Shown in pieces: positions 35,565 to 44,630 of a DNA stretch of 64,000 bases. The position numbers and the translations under genes were made by a program. Source of the DNA: Chromatiaceae bacterium (GTDB lineage Bacteria; Pseudomonadota; Gammaproteobacteria; Chromatiales; Chromatiaceae). Under the pieces are notes generated by a model. The model was not told where the DNA came from and ran no database searches. It worked only from the letters and a program-made list of their open reading frames with translations. The stretch is from positions 124,001 through 188,000 of the forward strand of contig JACKMU010000007.1 of the NCBI GenBank assembly GCA_024235215.1, read 5' to 3'. Within the stretch, counting starts at the first letter, position 1. Each line of letters begins with the position of its first letter.

Positions 35565-37859
35565 GTGGCACGGGCCAATGCAAAAGAACAGGAACAGCCA
35601 GTAATGCAGATCGGACGCCGATTGAGGGAGGGGGCACTGCTGCTGATTTTAGCGGTAGCCGCCTATTTTCTGCTGTCACTGACCAACTACTCTCCCGATG
35701 ATCCAGGTTGGTCTTACACCGGCTCAAGAGGGGAAGTGGAGAATGCGGGAGGACCTCTGGGCGCTTGGTTCGCAGATGTACTGCTCAACTTGTTCGGTCT
35801 GTTCGCGTACCTTTTTCCATTGATGATCGGCTGGAGTGGCTGGCTGTTGTTCAAGGAGCGCAATTCGGATGACAGCCTCAATGTCCATCTGTTTGCGCTG
35901 CGGTGGACGGGTTTTCTGATCACTTTGGCTGCCGGCAGTGCTATCGCCTCAATGCATATCACAGGCACCTCGTTCCCCGGAGGTGGAGGAGGGATTCTGG
36001 GGGCCTTTCTGCAGGAGTTGCTGGTATCGATGTTCAGCTTTGCCGGTAGCACGCTTTTATTGCTGGCCCTCTTCTTCAGCGGTTTCACGCTCTTTTCCGG
36101 TATCTCCTGGCTCTCTGTGATGGACACCCTAGGTAGCGGCGTGCTGCATCTCTACCGTCAGCTTAGAACCACTGGTGATCGCATCCGTGATGCGAGGAGA
36201 TCGCGTGAGATGCAGCGACAGCGCAGTGAATCGGTCAAGATGGAGAGCAAGCGGATAGAGCAGCGGCCTCCCCCCAGAATCGAGCCGGTCATAAGCAAGC
36301 TCGAGTCGAGTAAACGGGTTGAAAAGGAGAAACAAGTACCGCTGTTCGAGGCATCGGCAGAGGGCGACCTGCCACCGCTGTCGCTGTTGGATCCAGCACA
36401 GCATGCAGGAACCGGGATGTCGGAGAAAGCGCTCGAGGCGATGTCGCGTCTGGTCGAGTTGAAGCTGCGCGACTTCAACGTGGAAGTAGAGGTGGTGGCG
36501 GTCTATCCAGGTCCGGTGATCACACTGTTCGAATTACAGCTCGCGCCTGGTACCAAGGCGAGCAAGATCACCAATCTATCCAAGGATCTAGCCAGAGCGC
36601 TCTCCACGATCAGTGTTCGAGTGGTCGAAGTAATACCTGGAAAATCGGTGATCGGACTGGAGATTCCGCACGAAAATCGGGAGATGGTGTACCTCAGTGA
36701 AGTGCTGCGATCAGCGGTTTATGACAGCGCCAGATCACCGTTAACCATTGCACTGGGGAAGGACATCGCTGGCAATCCGGTGGTGGTCAATCTGGCCAAA
36801 ATGCCCCATGTGTTGGTAGCCGGAACCACCGGTTCAGGTAAGTCGGTGGCAATCAACGCGATGATATTGAGCCTGCTCTTCAAAGCTTCTCCGAAAGAAG
36901 TGCGGTTGATCATGGTTGACCCGAAAATGCTCGAACTGTCGGTCTATGAAGGGATACCCCACCTGTTGACACCGGTGGTGACAGACATGAAAGAGGCCTC
37001 AAACGCACTGCGCTGGTGTGTAATGGAGATGGATCGGCGCTACCGGCTGATGGCTGCCCTCGGGGTGCGTAATATCATCGGCTTCAACAAGAAGGTAAAA
37101 GAGGCGGAGAACGCCGGCGCTCCGATCCGGGATCCGCTGTTCAAACCCAATCCATTACTGGAGGATGAGGAGATACGCTACCTCACCAAGCTTCCCTATA
37201 TCGTCATTATCATCGACGAGCTGGCGGATATGATGATGGTGGTGGGCAAAAAGGTCGAAGAATTGATTGCCCGGCTGGCCCAGAAGGCACGTGCCGCCGG
37301 TGTCCATCTGCTGCTTGCCACCCAGCGACCTTCCGTGGATGTGATTACCGGTCTGATCAAGGCAAATATACCCAGCAGGATCGCATTCCAGGTCTCTTCG
37401 CGCATCGATTCACGCACCATTCTCGACCAGATGGGGGCAGAACATCTGCTCGGCAACGGGGACATGCTCTATCTTCCCCCGGGAGTGAGTATTCCCCAGC
37501 GTCTGCACGGTGCATTCGTGGACGACAATGAAGTACACCGGGTAGTCGCACATCTGAAGAAGATGGGCGAGCCGGACTATATCGATGAGATAGTCCAGGA
37601 ACCTTCGGAGCTGCTTTCAGGTCTATCGGAAGATCTCGGCGGTGGCAACATCGAGGATGCGGATCCGCTCTACGATGAGGCTGTACGCATCGTCACCGAA
37701 TCTCGCAGAGCATCAATCTCAGGAGTGCAGCGGCGTCTGAAGATCGGTTACAACCGGGCCGCCAGATTGATCGAAGAGATGGAGCGAACCGGCATCGTGA
37801 GTGCGGCCCACTCGAATGGCAACAGAGAGGTGCTGGCTCCTCCACCTCCGGATATCTGA
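35565..37859 (+). CDS. ftsK: DNA translocase FtsK
   Basis: About 764 residues. Four N-terminal membrane helices (about residues 25-190) anchor it at the septum. A short linker (about 200-290) is followed by the RecA-like motor with Walker A GTTGSGKS and Walker B IVIIIDELADMM, and the C-terminal gamma winged helix (SISGVQRRLKIGYNRAARLIE) that reads KOPS sites. It moves DNA at division and activates XerCD. A GTG at 35565 is preferred (AGGA 8 bases upstream); an ATG at 35556 and one at 35604 are alternatives. The linker is much shorter than in E. coli. Confidence 0.96.
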   Translation: MARANAKEQEQPVMQIGRRLREGALLLILAVAAYFLLSLTNYSPDDPGWSYTGSRGEVENAGGPLGAWFADVLLNLFGLFAYLFPLMIGWSGWLLFKERNSDDSLNVHLFALRWTGFLITLAAGSAIASMHITGTSFPGGGGGILGAFLQELLVSMFSFAGSTLLLLALFFSGFTLFSGISWLSVMDTLGSGVLHLYRQLRTTGDRIRDARRSREMQRQRSESVKMESKRIEQRPPPRIEPVISKLESSKRVEKEKQVPLFEASAEGDLPPLSLLDPAQHAGTGMSEKALEAMSRLVELKLRDFNVEVEVVAVYPGPVITLFELQLAPGTKASKITNLSKDLARALSTISVRVVEVIPGKSVIGLEIPHENREMVYLSEVLRSAVYDSARSPLTIALGKDIAGNPVVVNLAKMPHVLVAGTTGSGKSVAINAMILSLLFKASPKEVRLIMVDPKMLELSVYEGIPHLLTPVVTDMKEASNALRWCVMEMDRRYRLMAALGVRNIIGFNKKVKEAENAGAPIRDPLFKPNPLLEDEEIRYLTKLPYIVIIIDELADMMMVVGKKVEELIARLAQKARAAGVHLLLATQRPSVDVITGLIKANIPSRIAFQVSSRIDSRTILDQMGAEHLLGNGDMLYLPPGVSIPQRLHGAFVDDNEVHRVVAHLKKMGEPDYIDEIVQEPSELLSGLSEDLGGGNIEDADPLYDEAVRIVTESRRASISGVQRRLKIGYNRAARLIEEMERTGIVSAAHSNGNREVLAPPPPDI

Positions 37860-37864
37860 TAACA

Positions 37865-38494
37865 ATGCAACTGAAAACTTTCATACGAATACTGGCAGCC
37901 GGGATCATCACATTGTGTCCCCACGTGCTCAGTGCCGCCAGCGGTAGCGAGCAACTGCAGCAGTTTCTGTCACGGATCAGCACACTGGACGCAGGATTCG
38001 AGCAGTCGGTGCTTAACCCGGAGCATACTCAGGCGCTGCGCTCCCAGGGTCGTTTTTACCTGGAACGTCCCGACAAGTTCCGTTGGGATTATTCCGAACC
38101 GGACAATCAGCAGATCGTTGCTGACGGCAGGCAGGTGTGGCTTTACGATCCAGAGCTGAAGCAGGTGAGTGTGCAAAGCCAAGAGAGCGCGCTGCGGGGC
38201 ACACCGGCGCTGCTATTGATCAGTGGTGACGCGTTGGAAAACAGCTTTGAAGTGATCGACCTCGGTCAACGTCAAAACATGGTGTGGGTAGAGCTGATAC
38301 CGAAAGATGACGAGAGTCAGTTTGTTCGTATTCTGCTTGCCTTTGTCAAAGGTGACTTGCACCGCATGGAGATGGCGGATAAGTTCGGTCAGGTCACCCG
38401 ATTTCAATTCCATGACATCCACCGCAATCCCACTTTCGAGAGCACATTTTTTCAGTTTGTAACACCTCGGGACGTCGATATCTTTAATCGCTAG
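37865..38494 (+). CDS. lolA: outer-membrane lipoprotein carrier protein LolA
   Basis: A 209-residue periplasmic protein with a Sec signal peptide (about 1-24). The LolA pattern is clear: FLSRISTLDAGFEQ, GRFYLERPDKFRWDY, QQIVADGRQVWLYDPEL and VTRFQF. It shuttles lipoproteins from LolCDE to LolB. It begins 5 bases after ftsK, the standard order, and is followed by rarA. Confidence 0.95.
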   Translation: MQLKTFIRILAAGIITLCPHVLSAASGSEQLQQFLSRISTLDAGFEQSVLNPEHTQALRSQGRFYLERPDKFRWDYSEPDNQQIVADGRQVWLYDPELKQVSVQSQESALRGTPALLLISGDALENSFEVIDLGQRQNMVWVELIPKDDESQFVRILLAFVKGDLHRMEMADKFGQVTRFQFHDIHRNPTFESTFFQFVTPRDVDIFNR

Positions 38495-38653
38495 CCAGCA
38501 GAAAACCGAGTTCAGGAAAGCCATGATGACAGAGATGGCAAAGACGCATTCAAACCGGCCGGCACAACAACCCCCGCATCGTACCAACTGTTGTTTTGCC
38601 TTGTGCAGATCGATTTGTGTATACGGCTCGATTGGCACGGAAGCAGTTGCTTG

Positions 38654-39988
38654 ATGGTAGAAAGGGATCTTTTCCAAGAGGAAGAGGTGGACCGGTTCAG
38701 ACCGCTGGCGGACCGTATGCGGCCGCGTACATTGGAGGAATTCCGCGGCCAGGAGCATATCATTGGCATGGGAAAACCTTTGCGTGCCCTAATCGAATCA
38801 GATCACCTGCACTCGATGATCCTATGGGGCCCTCCAGGAACTGGAAAAACCACACTGGCCCGGCTGCTCGCAAGTCACTCCGGTGCCTGTTTCCTCAAAA
38901 TGTCTGCGGTACTTGCCGGCGTCAAGGATATTCGCGCAGCGGTGGATGAAGCGCACCGGATGCGGGCGATGGCGAGGCGCGGTACGCTACTCTTCATCGA
39001 CGAGGTGCACAGATTCAACAAAGGCCAGCAGGATGCACTGCTGCCCCATCTGGAGGATGGGACGCTGGTTCTTGTCGGCGCCACGACCGAAAATCCTTCA
39101 TTCGAACTGAATAACGCGCTGTTGTCGCGTGCCAGAACCTACCTATTGAAGAGTCTTGAGCCGGGAGACCTGGCACAGTTGATCGCGTGCGCGCTTTGCG
39201 ACCGCGAACGCGGCCTCGGCGCCAGAGCGCTTAGTTTGACGCCGGAGGCGCTGGAATTGATCATACAGTCAGCGGATGGCGATGCACGCCGCGCGCTTAA
39301 TCTGCTGGAGATCTCGAGCGACCTGTGTACCGGGAATGTAATCGACGCCCAAGCGGTCTGCGAGGTGGTCGGCAGCCGGCTGCGGCGTTTCGACAAGGGT
39401 GGCGACACCTTTTACGATCAGATATCGGCGCTGCACAAATCGGTCAGAGGCTCTGCACCCGACGCCGCACTATACTGGCTTTGTCGGATGCTGGATGGTG
39501 GCTGTGACCCTTTCTATATCGCACGACGCCTGTTGCGCATGGCTTCGGAAGATATCGGCAACGCCGACCCACGCGCGTTGGAAATCACGTTGAATGCCTG
39601 GGAAGTCCAACACCGACTCGGCTCACCGGAGGGGGAGCTGGCACTAGCTCAAGCAGTACTCTTCCTGGCGGCCGCACCCAAGAGCAATGCAGTCTATAAA
39701 GCTTATAACAGCGCGATGGAGGATGTGCGCAACGGCGCTTCCGCAGAGGTTCCACTGCATCTGCGCAACGCGCCGACACAGCTGATGCGGGAGCTCGGAT
39801 ATGGCAAAACCTACCGCTATGCGCACGACGAACCGGACGGCTATGCCGCAGGTGAACACTATTTTCCCGACGGCATGCCGGCGCGCAGCTACTATCAGCC
39901 GGTAGCACGCGGACTGGAGATCAAGATAGCAGAGAAGATGGCTCGTTTGCGCGAGCTTGATCGCCAGTTTGCGGAGCAGGAGTCCTGA
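38654..39988 (+). CDS. rarA: replication-associated recombination protein A (RarA/MgsA)
   Basis: About 444 residues of the RarA/WRNIP1 AAA family. It begins with RPLADRMRPRTLEEFRGQ; Walker A is GPPGTGKTT, Walker B is LFIDEVHRFN, sensor 1 is GATTENPSF. The C-terminal tetramerisation part has VPLHLRNAPT and FPDGM. RarA acts at stalled forks. The ATG at 38654 fits the family N-terminus; the frame extends back to 38591 without support. Confidence 0.94.
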   Translation: MVERDLFQEEEVDRFRPLADRMRPRTLEEFRGQEHIIGMGKPLRALIESDHLHSMILWGPPGTGKTTLARLLASHSGACFLKMSAVLAGVKDIRAAVDEAHRMRAMARRGTLLFIDEVHRFNKGQQDALLPHLEDGTLVLVGATTENPSFELNNALLSRARTYLLKSLEPGDLAQLIACALCDRERGLGARALSLTPEALELIIQSADGDARRALNLLEISSDLCTGNVIDAQAVCEVVGSRLRRFDKGGDTFYDQISALHKSVRGSAPDAALYWLCRMLDGGCDPFYIARRLLRMASEDIGNADPRALEITLNAWEVQHRLGSPEGELALAQAVLFLAAAPKSNAVYKAYNSAMEDVRNGASAEVPLHLRNAPTQLMRELGYGKTYRYAHDEPDGYAAGEHYFPDGMPARSYYQPVARGLEIKIAEKMARLRELDRQFAEQES

Positions 39989-40071
39989 GCCGATTGCACT
40001 CAAACCCAGGTCGTTCTATTCAGCGACTCAGTGTAGAATGGGCCTGTCATTGTCTTGGCTGGAGATACGGC

Positions 40072-40446
40072 TTGTCCCAGATTCTTTCTATCGCTGCAGG
40101 TGGTGCAGCGGGTGCTGTTTTGCGATTCTGGGTCTCCAATGGCGTTTATGCGCTGCTCGGTCGCGGCTTTCCTTATGGTACGTTGGCGGTCAATGTGATC
40201 GGGTCGCTGCTGATGGGTCTGCTGTTCGTATTTTTTCTCGAACGGATGAGCATCAGCGCAGAGTTGAGAGGCGCCCTATTGATCGGTCTGCTTGGTTCAT
40301 TCACCACCTTCTCCACCTTTTCCATCGAAACCCTGAATCTGATCGAACAGGCGGAGTATCTGAAAGCCGGACTCAATATGCTGATCTCTGTCGCCGCTTG
40401 TCTGATGGCAGCCTGGTTCGGTCTGGTGTTGGGGAGGCAGATGTGA
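40072..40446 (+). CDS. crcB: fluoride channel CrcB/FluC
   Basis: A 124-residue membrane protein with four helices. The family motifs GAVLRFW, YGTLAVNVIGSLLMG and the pore segment GSFTTFSTFS are intact. Dimers export fluoride through two pores. The start is a TTG at 40072 with GGAGA 6 bases upstream. Its stop overlaps the GTG of the DUF190 gene, a pairing seen in many bacteria. I see no clear fluoride riboswitch before it. Confidence 0.93.
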   Translation: MSQILSIAAGGAAGAVLRFWVSNGVYALLGRGFPYGTLAVNVIGSLLMGLLFVFFLERMSISAELRGALLIGLLGSFTTFSTFSIETLNLIEQAEYLKAGLNMLISVAACLMAAWFGLVLGRQM

Positions 40447-40754
40447 ATAGAAGGGAAGTCACTATTGTCAGGATCTATCTCCATGAGGGGCAGCACCAGT
40501 TTCAGCGGCTGATGGAACTGCTGCACGACCAGGAGCAGATGGCCGGAGTCACCGCATTTCGGGGCATTGCCGGTTTCGGTCAGTCGGGAAAGATGCACTC
40601 TTCCACACTGCTCGACATCTCGCTCGATCTACCACTGATCCTGGAATTTTTCGATCGTCCGGAAAAAGTGGAAAGGGTGATTGAACAGCTCAATGCCTTT
40701 ATCGATCCAGGCCATATCGTCAGCTGGTCTGCCACTGTTAATTTTGGTGAATAA
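40443..40754 (+). CDS. DUF190 family protein, partner of CrcB
   Basis: A 103-residue soluble protein. The sequence VRIYLHEG, the GVTAFRGIAGFG segment and SWSATVNFG are typical of DUF190 (PF02641), a PII-like ferredoxin fold. It is often encoded beside crcB and may regulate or assist fluoride handling, but this is not established. The GTG at 40443 overlaps the crcB stop, with GGGGAGG 5 bases upstream. It ends 3 bases before serS. Confidence 0.88.
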   Translation: MNRREVTIVRIYLHEGQHQFQRLMELLHDQEQMAGVTAFRGIAGFGQSGKMHSSTLLDISLDLPLILEFFDRPEKVERVIEQLNAFIDPGHIVSWSATVNFGE

Positions 40755-40757
40755 AAG

Positions 40758-42029
40758 ATGCTTGACCCAAGATTGTTGCGAAACGAACTCCAGCAGACAG
40801 CCGCTCAACTGGCACGTCGTGGCGTGACGCTGGACGTAGAAGCGATAGCTGCGCTGGAATCCCGCCGAAAACAGCTGCAGATGGAGTCACAGGAGTTGCA
40901 GAATCAGCGTAACAGCCGTTCCAAACAGATCGGCAAAGTGAAGGCAACCGGAGAGGATATCCAGCCATTGCTGGATGAGGTCGCCGGACTGGGCGAGCGG
41001 ATGAAACAGGTCGAATCGCAACTTGCCGGGATCCAGACCGAGCTGCAGACGATTGTCTTGGGCATACCCAACATTCCCCATGAGAGTGTCCCTGACGGCA
41101 GGGATGCGAGCGACAACCGTGAGGAGCGGCGCTGGGGCGCACCTCGGCGGTTCGATTATCCGGTAAAGGATCATGTCGACCTGGGAGCAGCTAGCGGCAT
41201 CGATTTCGAACTGGCTGCCAAGATTACCGGAGCGCGCTTCGTCACGCTGCAGGGGAACATGGCACGGCTCCAGCGGGCTTTGGCCCAACTGATGCTCGAC
41301 ACTCATACCCAGGAGCATGGCTACACTGAAGTATACGTACCCTTCATGGTTAACACCGACAGTCTGCGCGGCACCGGGCAGCTGCCCAAATTCGAACAGG
41401 ATCTATTTCATCTGAGCGGTGACCTGGACTACTATCTGATTCCGACTGCCGAGGTGCCGGTCACCAATCTGGTACGCGATACCATCATCAAGGATGCAGA
41501 TATGCCACGCCGCTGGGTGGCACAGACACCCTGCTTTCGTAGCGAAGCGGGCTCTCACGGCAAGGACACCAGAGGGATGATTCGCCAGCATCAGTTCGAG
41601 AAAGTGGAGCTGGTGCAGATTGTCCGTCCGGCAGAGGCTTTTCCGGCGCTGGAAGAGTTGACCGGACACGCGGAGCGGATTCTGCAGAAGCTGGAGCTGC
41701 CCTACCGGGTGGTGACCCTGTGCGCCGGAGACTTGGGTTTCTCCGCGGTCAAGACCTACGACATCGAGGTGTGGCTGCCCGGTCAGAACAGCTACCGCGA
41801 GATCTCCTCCTGCTCCTGTTTTGGAGATTTTCAGGCACGCCGGATGCAGGCGCGCTGGCGCAATCCGGAAACCGGCAAGCCTGAACTCGCCTATACCCTG
41901 AACGGTTCCGGGCTGGCAATTGGTCGTACCTTGGTTGCAGTGGTGGAGAACTACCAGCAAGCGGACGGCAGCATCCTGATACCTGAGGTGCTGAAACCGT
42001 ATATGGGGGGAGTGGAAGTCATCGGGTAG
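40758..42029 (+). CDS. serS: serine--tRNA ligase
   Basis: A 423-residue class II synthetase. The N-terminal coiled-coil arm (about 28-100) grips the long variable arm of tRNA-Ser. Motif 2 (FRSEAGSHGKDTRGMIRQHQFEKVEL) and motif 3 (GSGLAIGRTL) are visible, with EISSCSCFGDFQARR between them. It charges tRNA-Ser; a tRNA-Ser gene lies 1.2 kb downstream. It follows the DUF190 gene by 3 bases. Confidence 0.97.
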   Translation: MLDPRLLRNELQQTAAQLARRGVTLDVEAIAALESRRKQLQMESQELQNQRNSRSKQIGKVKATGEDIQPLLDEVAGLGERMKQVESQLAGIQTELQTIVLGIPNIPHESVPDGRDASDNREERRWGAPRRFDYPVKDHVDLGAASGIDFELAAKITGARFVTLQGNMARLQRALAQLMLDTHTQEHGYTEVYVPFMVNTDSLRGTGQLPKFEQDLFHLSGDLDYYLIPTAEVPVTNLVRDTIIKDADMPRRWVAQTPCFRSEAGSHGKDTRGMIRQHQFEKVELVQIVRPAEAFPALEELTGHAERILQKLELPYRVVTLCAGDLGFSAVKTYDIEVWLPGQNSYREISSCSCFGDFQARRMQARWRNPETGKPELAYTLNGSGLAIGRTLVAVVENYQQADGSILIPEVLKPYMGGVEVIG

Positions 42030-42033
42030 CGGA

Positions 42034-42213
42034 TCAAACCATCACAATCAGCAGCAATACAAATCCCACCACCGCCAAGATGGGCAGAATGGCGCCTTGC
42101 CAGTCCCCAGGTTTGGCTTCCGGACTCTCTTTCAACATCTGCCTGGCCCTGGGAAAAAGAAAAATGATCATCATCAGGATCAGCAGCGCCGAGCCGATTT
42201 TCATCCAATCCAT
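42034..42213 (-). CDS. small two-helix membrane protein (59 residues)
   Basis: An unannotated-size gene of 60 codons read on the minus strand. The start is MDWMKIGSALLIL and the protein has two hydrophobic segments (about residues 6-20 and 40-59) joined by a polar loop PRARQMLKESPEAKPGDWQ. GGAGGA lies 6 bases before the ATG, an excellent ribosome site. It is tail to tail with serS, with a 4-base gap, and lies just downstream of yccA on the same strand. The yccA terminator at 42297 separates the two. I do not know a function; the hydrophobic pattern and ribosome site argue it is real. Confidence 0.72.
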   Translation of the reverse strand: MDWMKIGSALLILMMIIFLFPRARQMLKESPEAKPGDWQGAILPILAVVGFVLLLIVMV

Positions 42214-42296
42214 TCAGTGTCCTCCGTCGAACAGATCTGCCTGTCACCCTTCAGCTCAGCTATTTACCAATGGCCAAGTAACTGGGCTGAAATCAA

Positions 42297-42318
42297 AACC
42301 CCGGCCGAAGCCGGGGTT
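42297..42318 (-). terminator. rho-independent terminator of yccA
   Basis: A perfect 9-bp stem (AACCCCGGC / GCCGGGGTT) with a 4-base loop. Read on the minus strand it ends in GGGGTTTTGATTT, a T-rich tract. It starts 24 bases after the yccA stop. Confidence 0.85.
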
Positions 42319-42341
42319 ATATGGTGGGAGACGTGAGATTG

Positions 42342-43010
42342 CTAATCGTCGCTGGTCATGCCGAGAATCTGCAACAGACTGACGAAGATGTTGAAGATGC
42401 TCAGATAGAGACTGACGGTCATCACTACGTAGTTGCTGTCTCGCTCATGGATCATACGGCTGGTGTCATACAGGATGAAACCGCTCATCAGCATGATCAC
42501 CACGGCAGAGATGGCCAGGGAGAACGCCGGCATTTGCAGGAAAATGTTGGCCAATGCACCAAACAGAACCACCAGCATGCCGGCGAACAGAAAGCCGCCC
42601 ATGAAGCTGAAGTCCTTGCGCGTGGTCAAAGCGTAACCGGAGAGCCCGAGGAAGATCACACCGGTACCGCCAAACGCGGTTCCCACGATCTGGGAGCCGT
42701 TGGGCAGCGACAGATACATCTCCAGCAGCGGTCCGAGACCAAATCCCATCAGACCGGTAATCCCGAACACCACCCCCAGACCGGAAGCAGAATTGGCAGT
42801 TCTTGGAAGCACAAACCAGATCAGTAGCATTGCACCGCCGACACTCAGCAGATAGGTCATGGGAGGCATGCTGATTGCTACAGAAACCGCAGCCATCAGC
42901 GCGCTGAAAAACAGGGTCGCTGACAGCAGGGTGTAGGTATTGCGGATTACCTTATTGACCTGTAACGCATCGGAAGCTGTGCGTGCTACAGAATAATCCA
43001 ATCTATTCAT
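42342..43010 (-). CDS. yccA: Bax inhibitor-1 family membrane protein YccA
   Basis: A 222-residue protein with seven membrane helices, the fold of the BI-1/YccA/LFG family. The N-terminal half NKVIRNTYTLLSATLFFSA and the ILYDTSRMI motif are typical. E. coli YccA is a modulator and substrate of FtsH. The gene stands alone on the minus strand with its own terminator (42297-42318) and is divergent from the tRNA-Ser gene. Confidence 0.93.
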   Translation of the reverse strand: MNRLDYSVARTASDALQVNKVIRNTYTLLSATLFFSALMAAVSVAISMPPMTYLLSVGGAMLLIWFVLPRTANSASGLGVVFGITGLMGFGLGPLLEMYLSLPNGSQIVGTAFGGTGVIFLGLSGYALTTRKDFSFMGGFLFAGMLVVLFGALANIFLQMPAFSLAISAVVIMLMSGFILYDTSRMIHERDSNYVVMTVSLYLSIFNIFVSLLQILGMTSDD

Positions 43011-43159
43011 AGGGTTCTCTTCTCCTAAAGCATACGAATCGTGATTTATTCAACTATTCGGACTGTTAAGCCGTCCTTTGGTTCCACAGCATACTTGATT
43101 GGGAGGAAAGTACAAAATTTCAAGAGAAACGACTGTTACCACTCCCGCCATCAGAACAA

Positions 43160-43188
43160 TTGCACGACCGGGGAGGGGCGTGTATTCT
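43160..43188 (+). promoter_or_regulatory. sigma-70 promoter of tRNA-Ser
   Basis: TTGCAC (43160-43165) and TATTCT (43183-43188) are separated by 17 bases. Transcription would start near 43195, just before the mature tRNA 5' end at 43202. Confidence 0.65.
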
Positions 43189-43201
43189 TCGCATCTCTTC
43201 T

Positions 43202-43289
43202 GGAGAGGTGGCTGAGCGGCCGAAAGCGGCGGTCTTGAAAACCGTTGAGGGGAGACCCTCCCTGGGTTCGAATCCCAGCCTCTCCGCCA
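43202..43289 (+). tRNA. tRNA-Ser (anticodon UGA)
   Basis: An 88-base tRNA with the CCA end encoded. The acceptor arms GGAGAGG and CCTCTCC pair fully, followed by G and CCA. The anticodon loop reads CTTGAAA with anticodon TGA. The long variable arm (about TTGAGGGGAGACCCTC) marks a class II tRNA, as expected for Ser. The T-loop is GGTTCGAATCC. It decodes UCA and related codons. Confidence 0.97.
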
Positions 43290-43326
43290 TTGTTAAGAGG
43301 GGTCCCGGACCGAATTTCCCCGGCAA

Positions 43327-43342
43327 TCGACTGAAAAGTCGA
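43327..43342 (+). terminator. possible weak terminator downstream of tRNA-Ser
   Basis: TCGACT and AGTCGA form a perfect 6-bp stem closed by a GAAA loop, followed by ATTTGG. The T-tract is short, so this is tentative. Confidence 0.35.
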
Positions 43343-43500
43343 ATTTGGTCAACCCTTAATGATTTGACAACTCAGCAAGTAGCTGGCTTTCAGGTTACTC
43401 TAGGCAACACCCTCTGGGCTGGCAACTGTGACGATTGCTCCCCTTCTGCCTATTGAGTTGTCCTTCCCCGTTGTAGTGGATCCTATACTTGATGAGTGCT

Positions 43501-43992
43501 ATGGACACCAGAATCGAAAAGATATTTTATGCCTGTCGTTGGCTTCTGGCGCCAATCTACCTGGGGCTGAGCCTCGCACTGCTTGCATTATGTGTGAAAT
43601 TCTTCCAGGAGCTATTTCATCTGTTTCCCAATATCCTCACGCTCACCGAGTCGGAGTTGATATTGATCGTACTGGGATTGATCGATATCTCGCTGGTCGG
43701 CGGTCTGATGGTAATGGTGATGTTCAGCGGCTACGAGAATTTCGTATCGACGATGGACCTGCAGGAGGGTACGGACAAGCTGGGCTGGCTGGGAAAACTC
43801 GATGCGGGCTCTCTGAAAGCCAAAGTTGCAGCATCCATTGTTGCCATCTCGTCAATTCACCTGTTACGTATCTTTTTAAACGCAGAGCATATCAGCGACA
43901 ACAAACTGCTCTGGTACGTAGCGATCCACCTGACTTTCGTGCTCTCCGCGATCGGCATGGTAATGCTGGATCGCTGGACCGATAAGCACTGA
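43501..43992 (+). CDS. UPF0114 (YqhA) family membrane protein
   Basis: A 163-residue membrane protein with three to four helices. It matches YqhA across its length: YACRWLLAPIYLGLSLALLAL, GGLMVMVMFSGYENFVS and KVAASIVAISSIHLLR. The function of the family is unknown. The ATG at 43501 aligns with the YqhA start; an ATG at 43492 is the alternative. It stands alone between tRNA-Ser and a gene-poor region. Confidence 0.9.
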   Translation: MDTRIEKIFYACRWLLAPIYLGLSLALLALCVKFFQELFHLFPNILTLTESELILIVLGLIDISLVGGLMVMVMFSGYENFVSTMDLQEGTDKLGWLGKLDAGSLKAKVAASIVAISSIHLLRIFLNAEHISDNKLLWYVAIHLTFVLSAIGMVMLDRWTDKH

Positions 43993-44630
43993 TCGCGGCG
44001 GCAGCAATCGACTACAGGTCAATTGGCGCACCTACTGGTTTTTCCACCCCACCTTTGATTACCTTCAGATGGTTGCTCGCAGTCGACTTCCAACTCCCCC
44101 ACTGCGATTGGCAACGTAATCAAACAGCGGCTGGTTTGTATATCCTTGAGGATACATCGCAGTTGCTGTGAGATATCTACGGGGTATTCCCGGTGTTTTT
44201 TGACTGCCATGATTTGTCAGCCGGCCATTACCGTTAGGAGGACGTTAAATGACTGCGGATCCACAGTCGGATGGGTAGCGGCCACTGGTTGCTTCGACTG
44301 CGCCACCGTGATGCGCAATAACCGCAGGGTGTTTTACCTTTACGGGGTGTCTTGTAGCTGCATCAATTAAATTGTTAAGCAGCTAAAAATAAACGATTAC
44401 GCGTTCTGTAACTGCGTTCGGTATATTCAGAAGCGTGTGATTCCACCTGTGCTGGCTGCGACAATCACAATGGCAGGAAGAGGTGTGGTGACGCTTTACA
44501 GAGAAGCTACCACTAATCCAGTCTCTGGGGCGAAATCCGATTCAGGCTCCGATCGATAAGCAGTGGCTTGTCACCACTGGTTAGACTGAACAGGGCCAAA
44601 TGCATCAGATGTTTCAGGAGGGTGTTAAGG
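43993..44630. other. gene-poor interval upstream of the phosphoribulokinase-like gene
   Basis: About 640 bases without a supportable long gene. It contains one very short frame with a strong ribosome site at 44249-44278 (listed separately). The AT-rich part around 44365-44405 could hold a promoter. Open frames on the minus strand (44019-44210) lack a good start. Confidence 0.55.
44249..44278 (+). other. nine-codon open frame with strong ribosome site
   Basis: ATG at 44249 is preceded by TAGGAGGA (44235-44242) at a 6-base spacing, and encodes MTADPQSDG before TAG. It may be a leader peptide, the relic of a decayed gene, or chance. There is no downstream gene within 350 bases. Confidence 0.25.

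Noticed and set aside
43160..43456. A 98-codon frame over the tRNA gene
   Set aside because: It spans the tRNA-Ser and its promoter, so it cannot be a normal gene.
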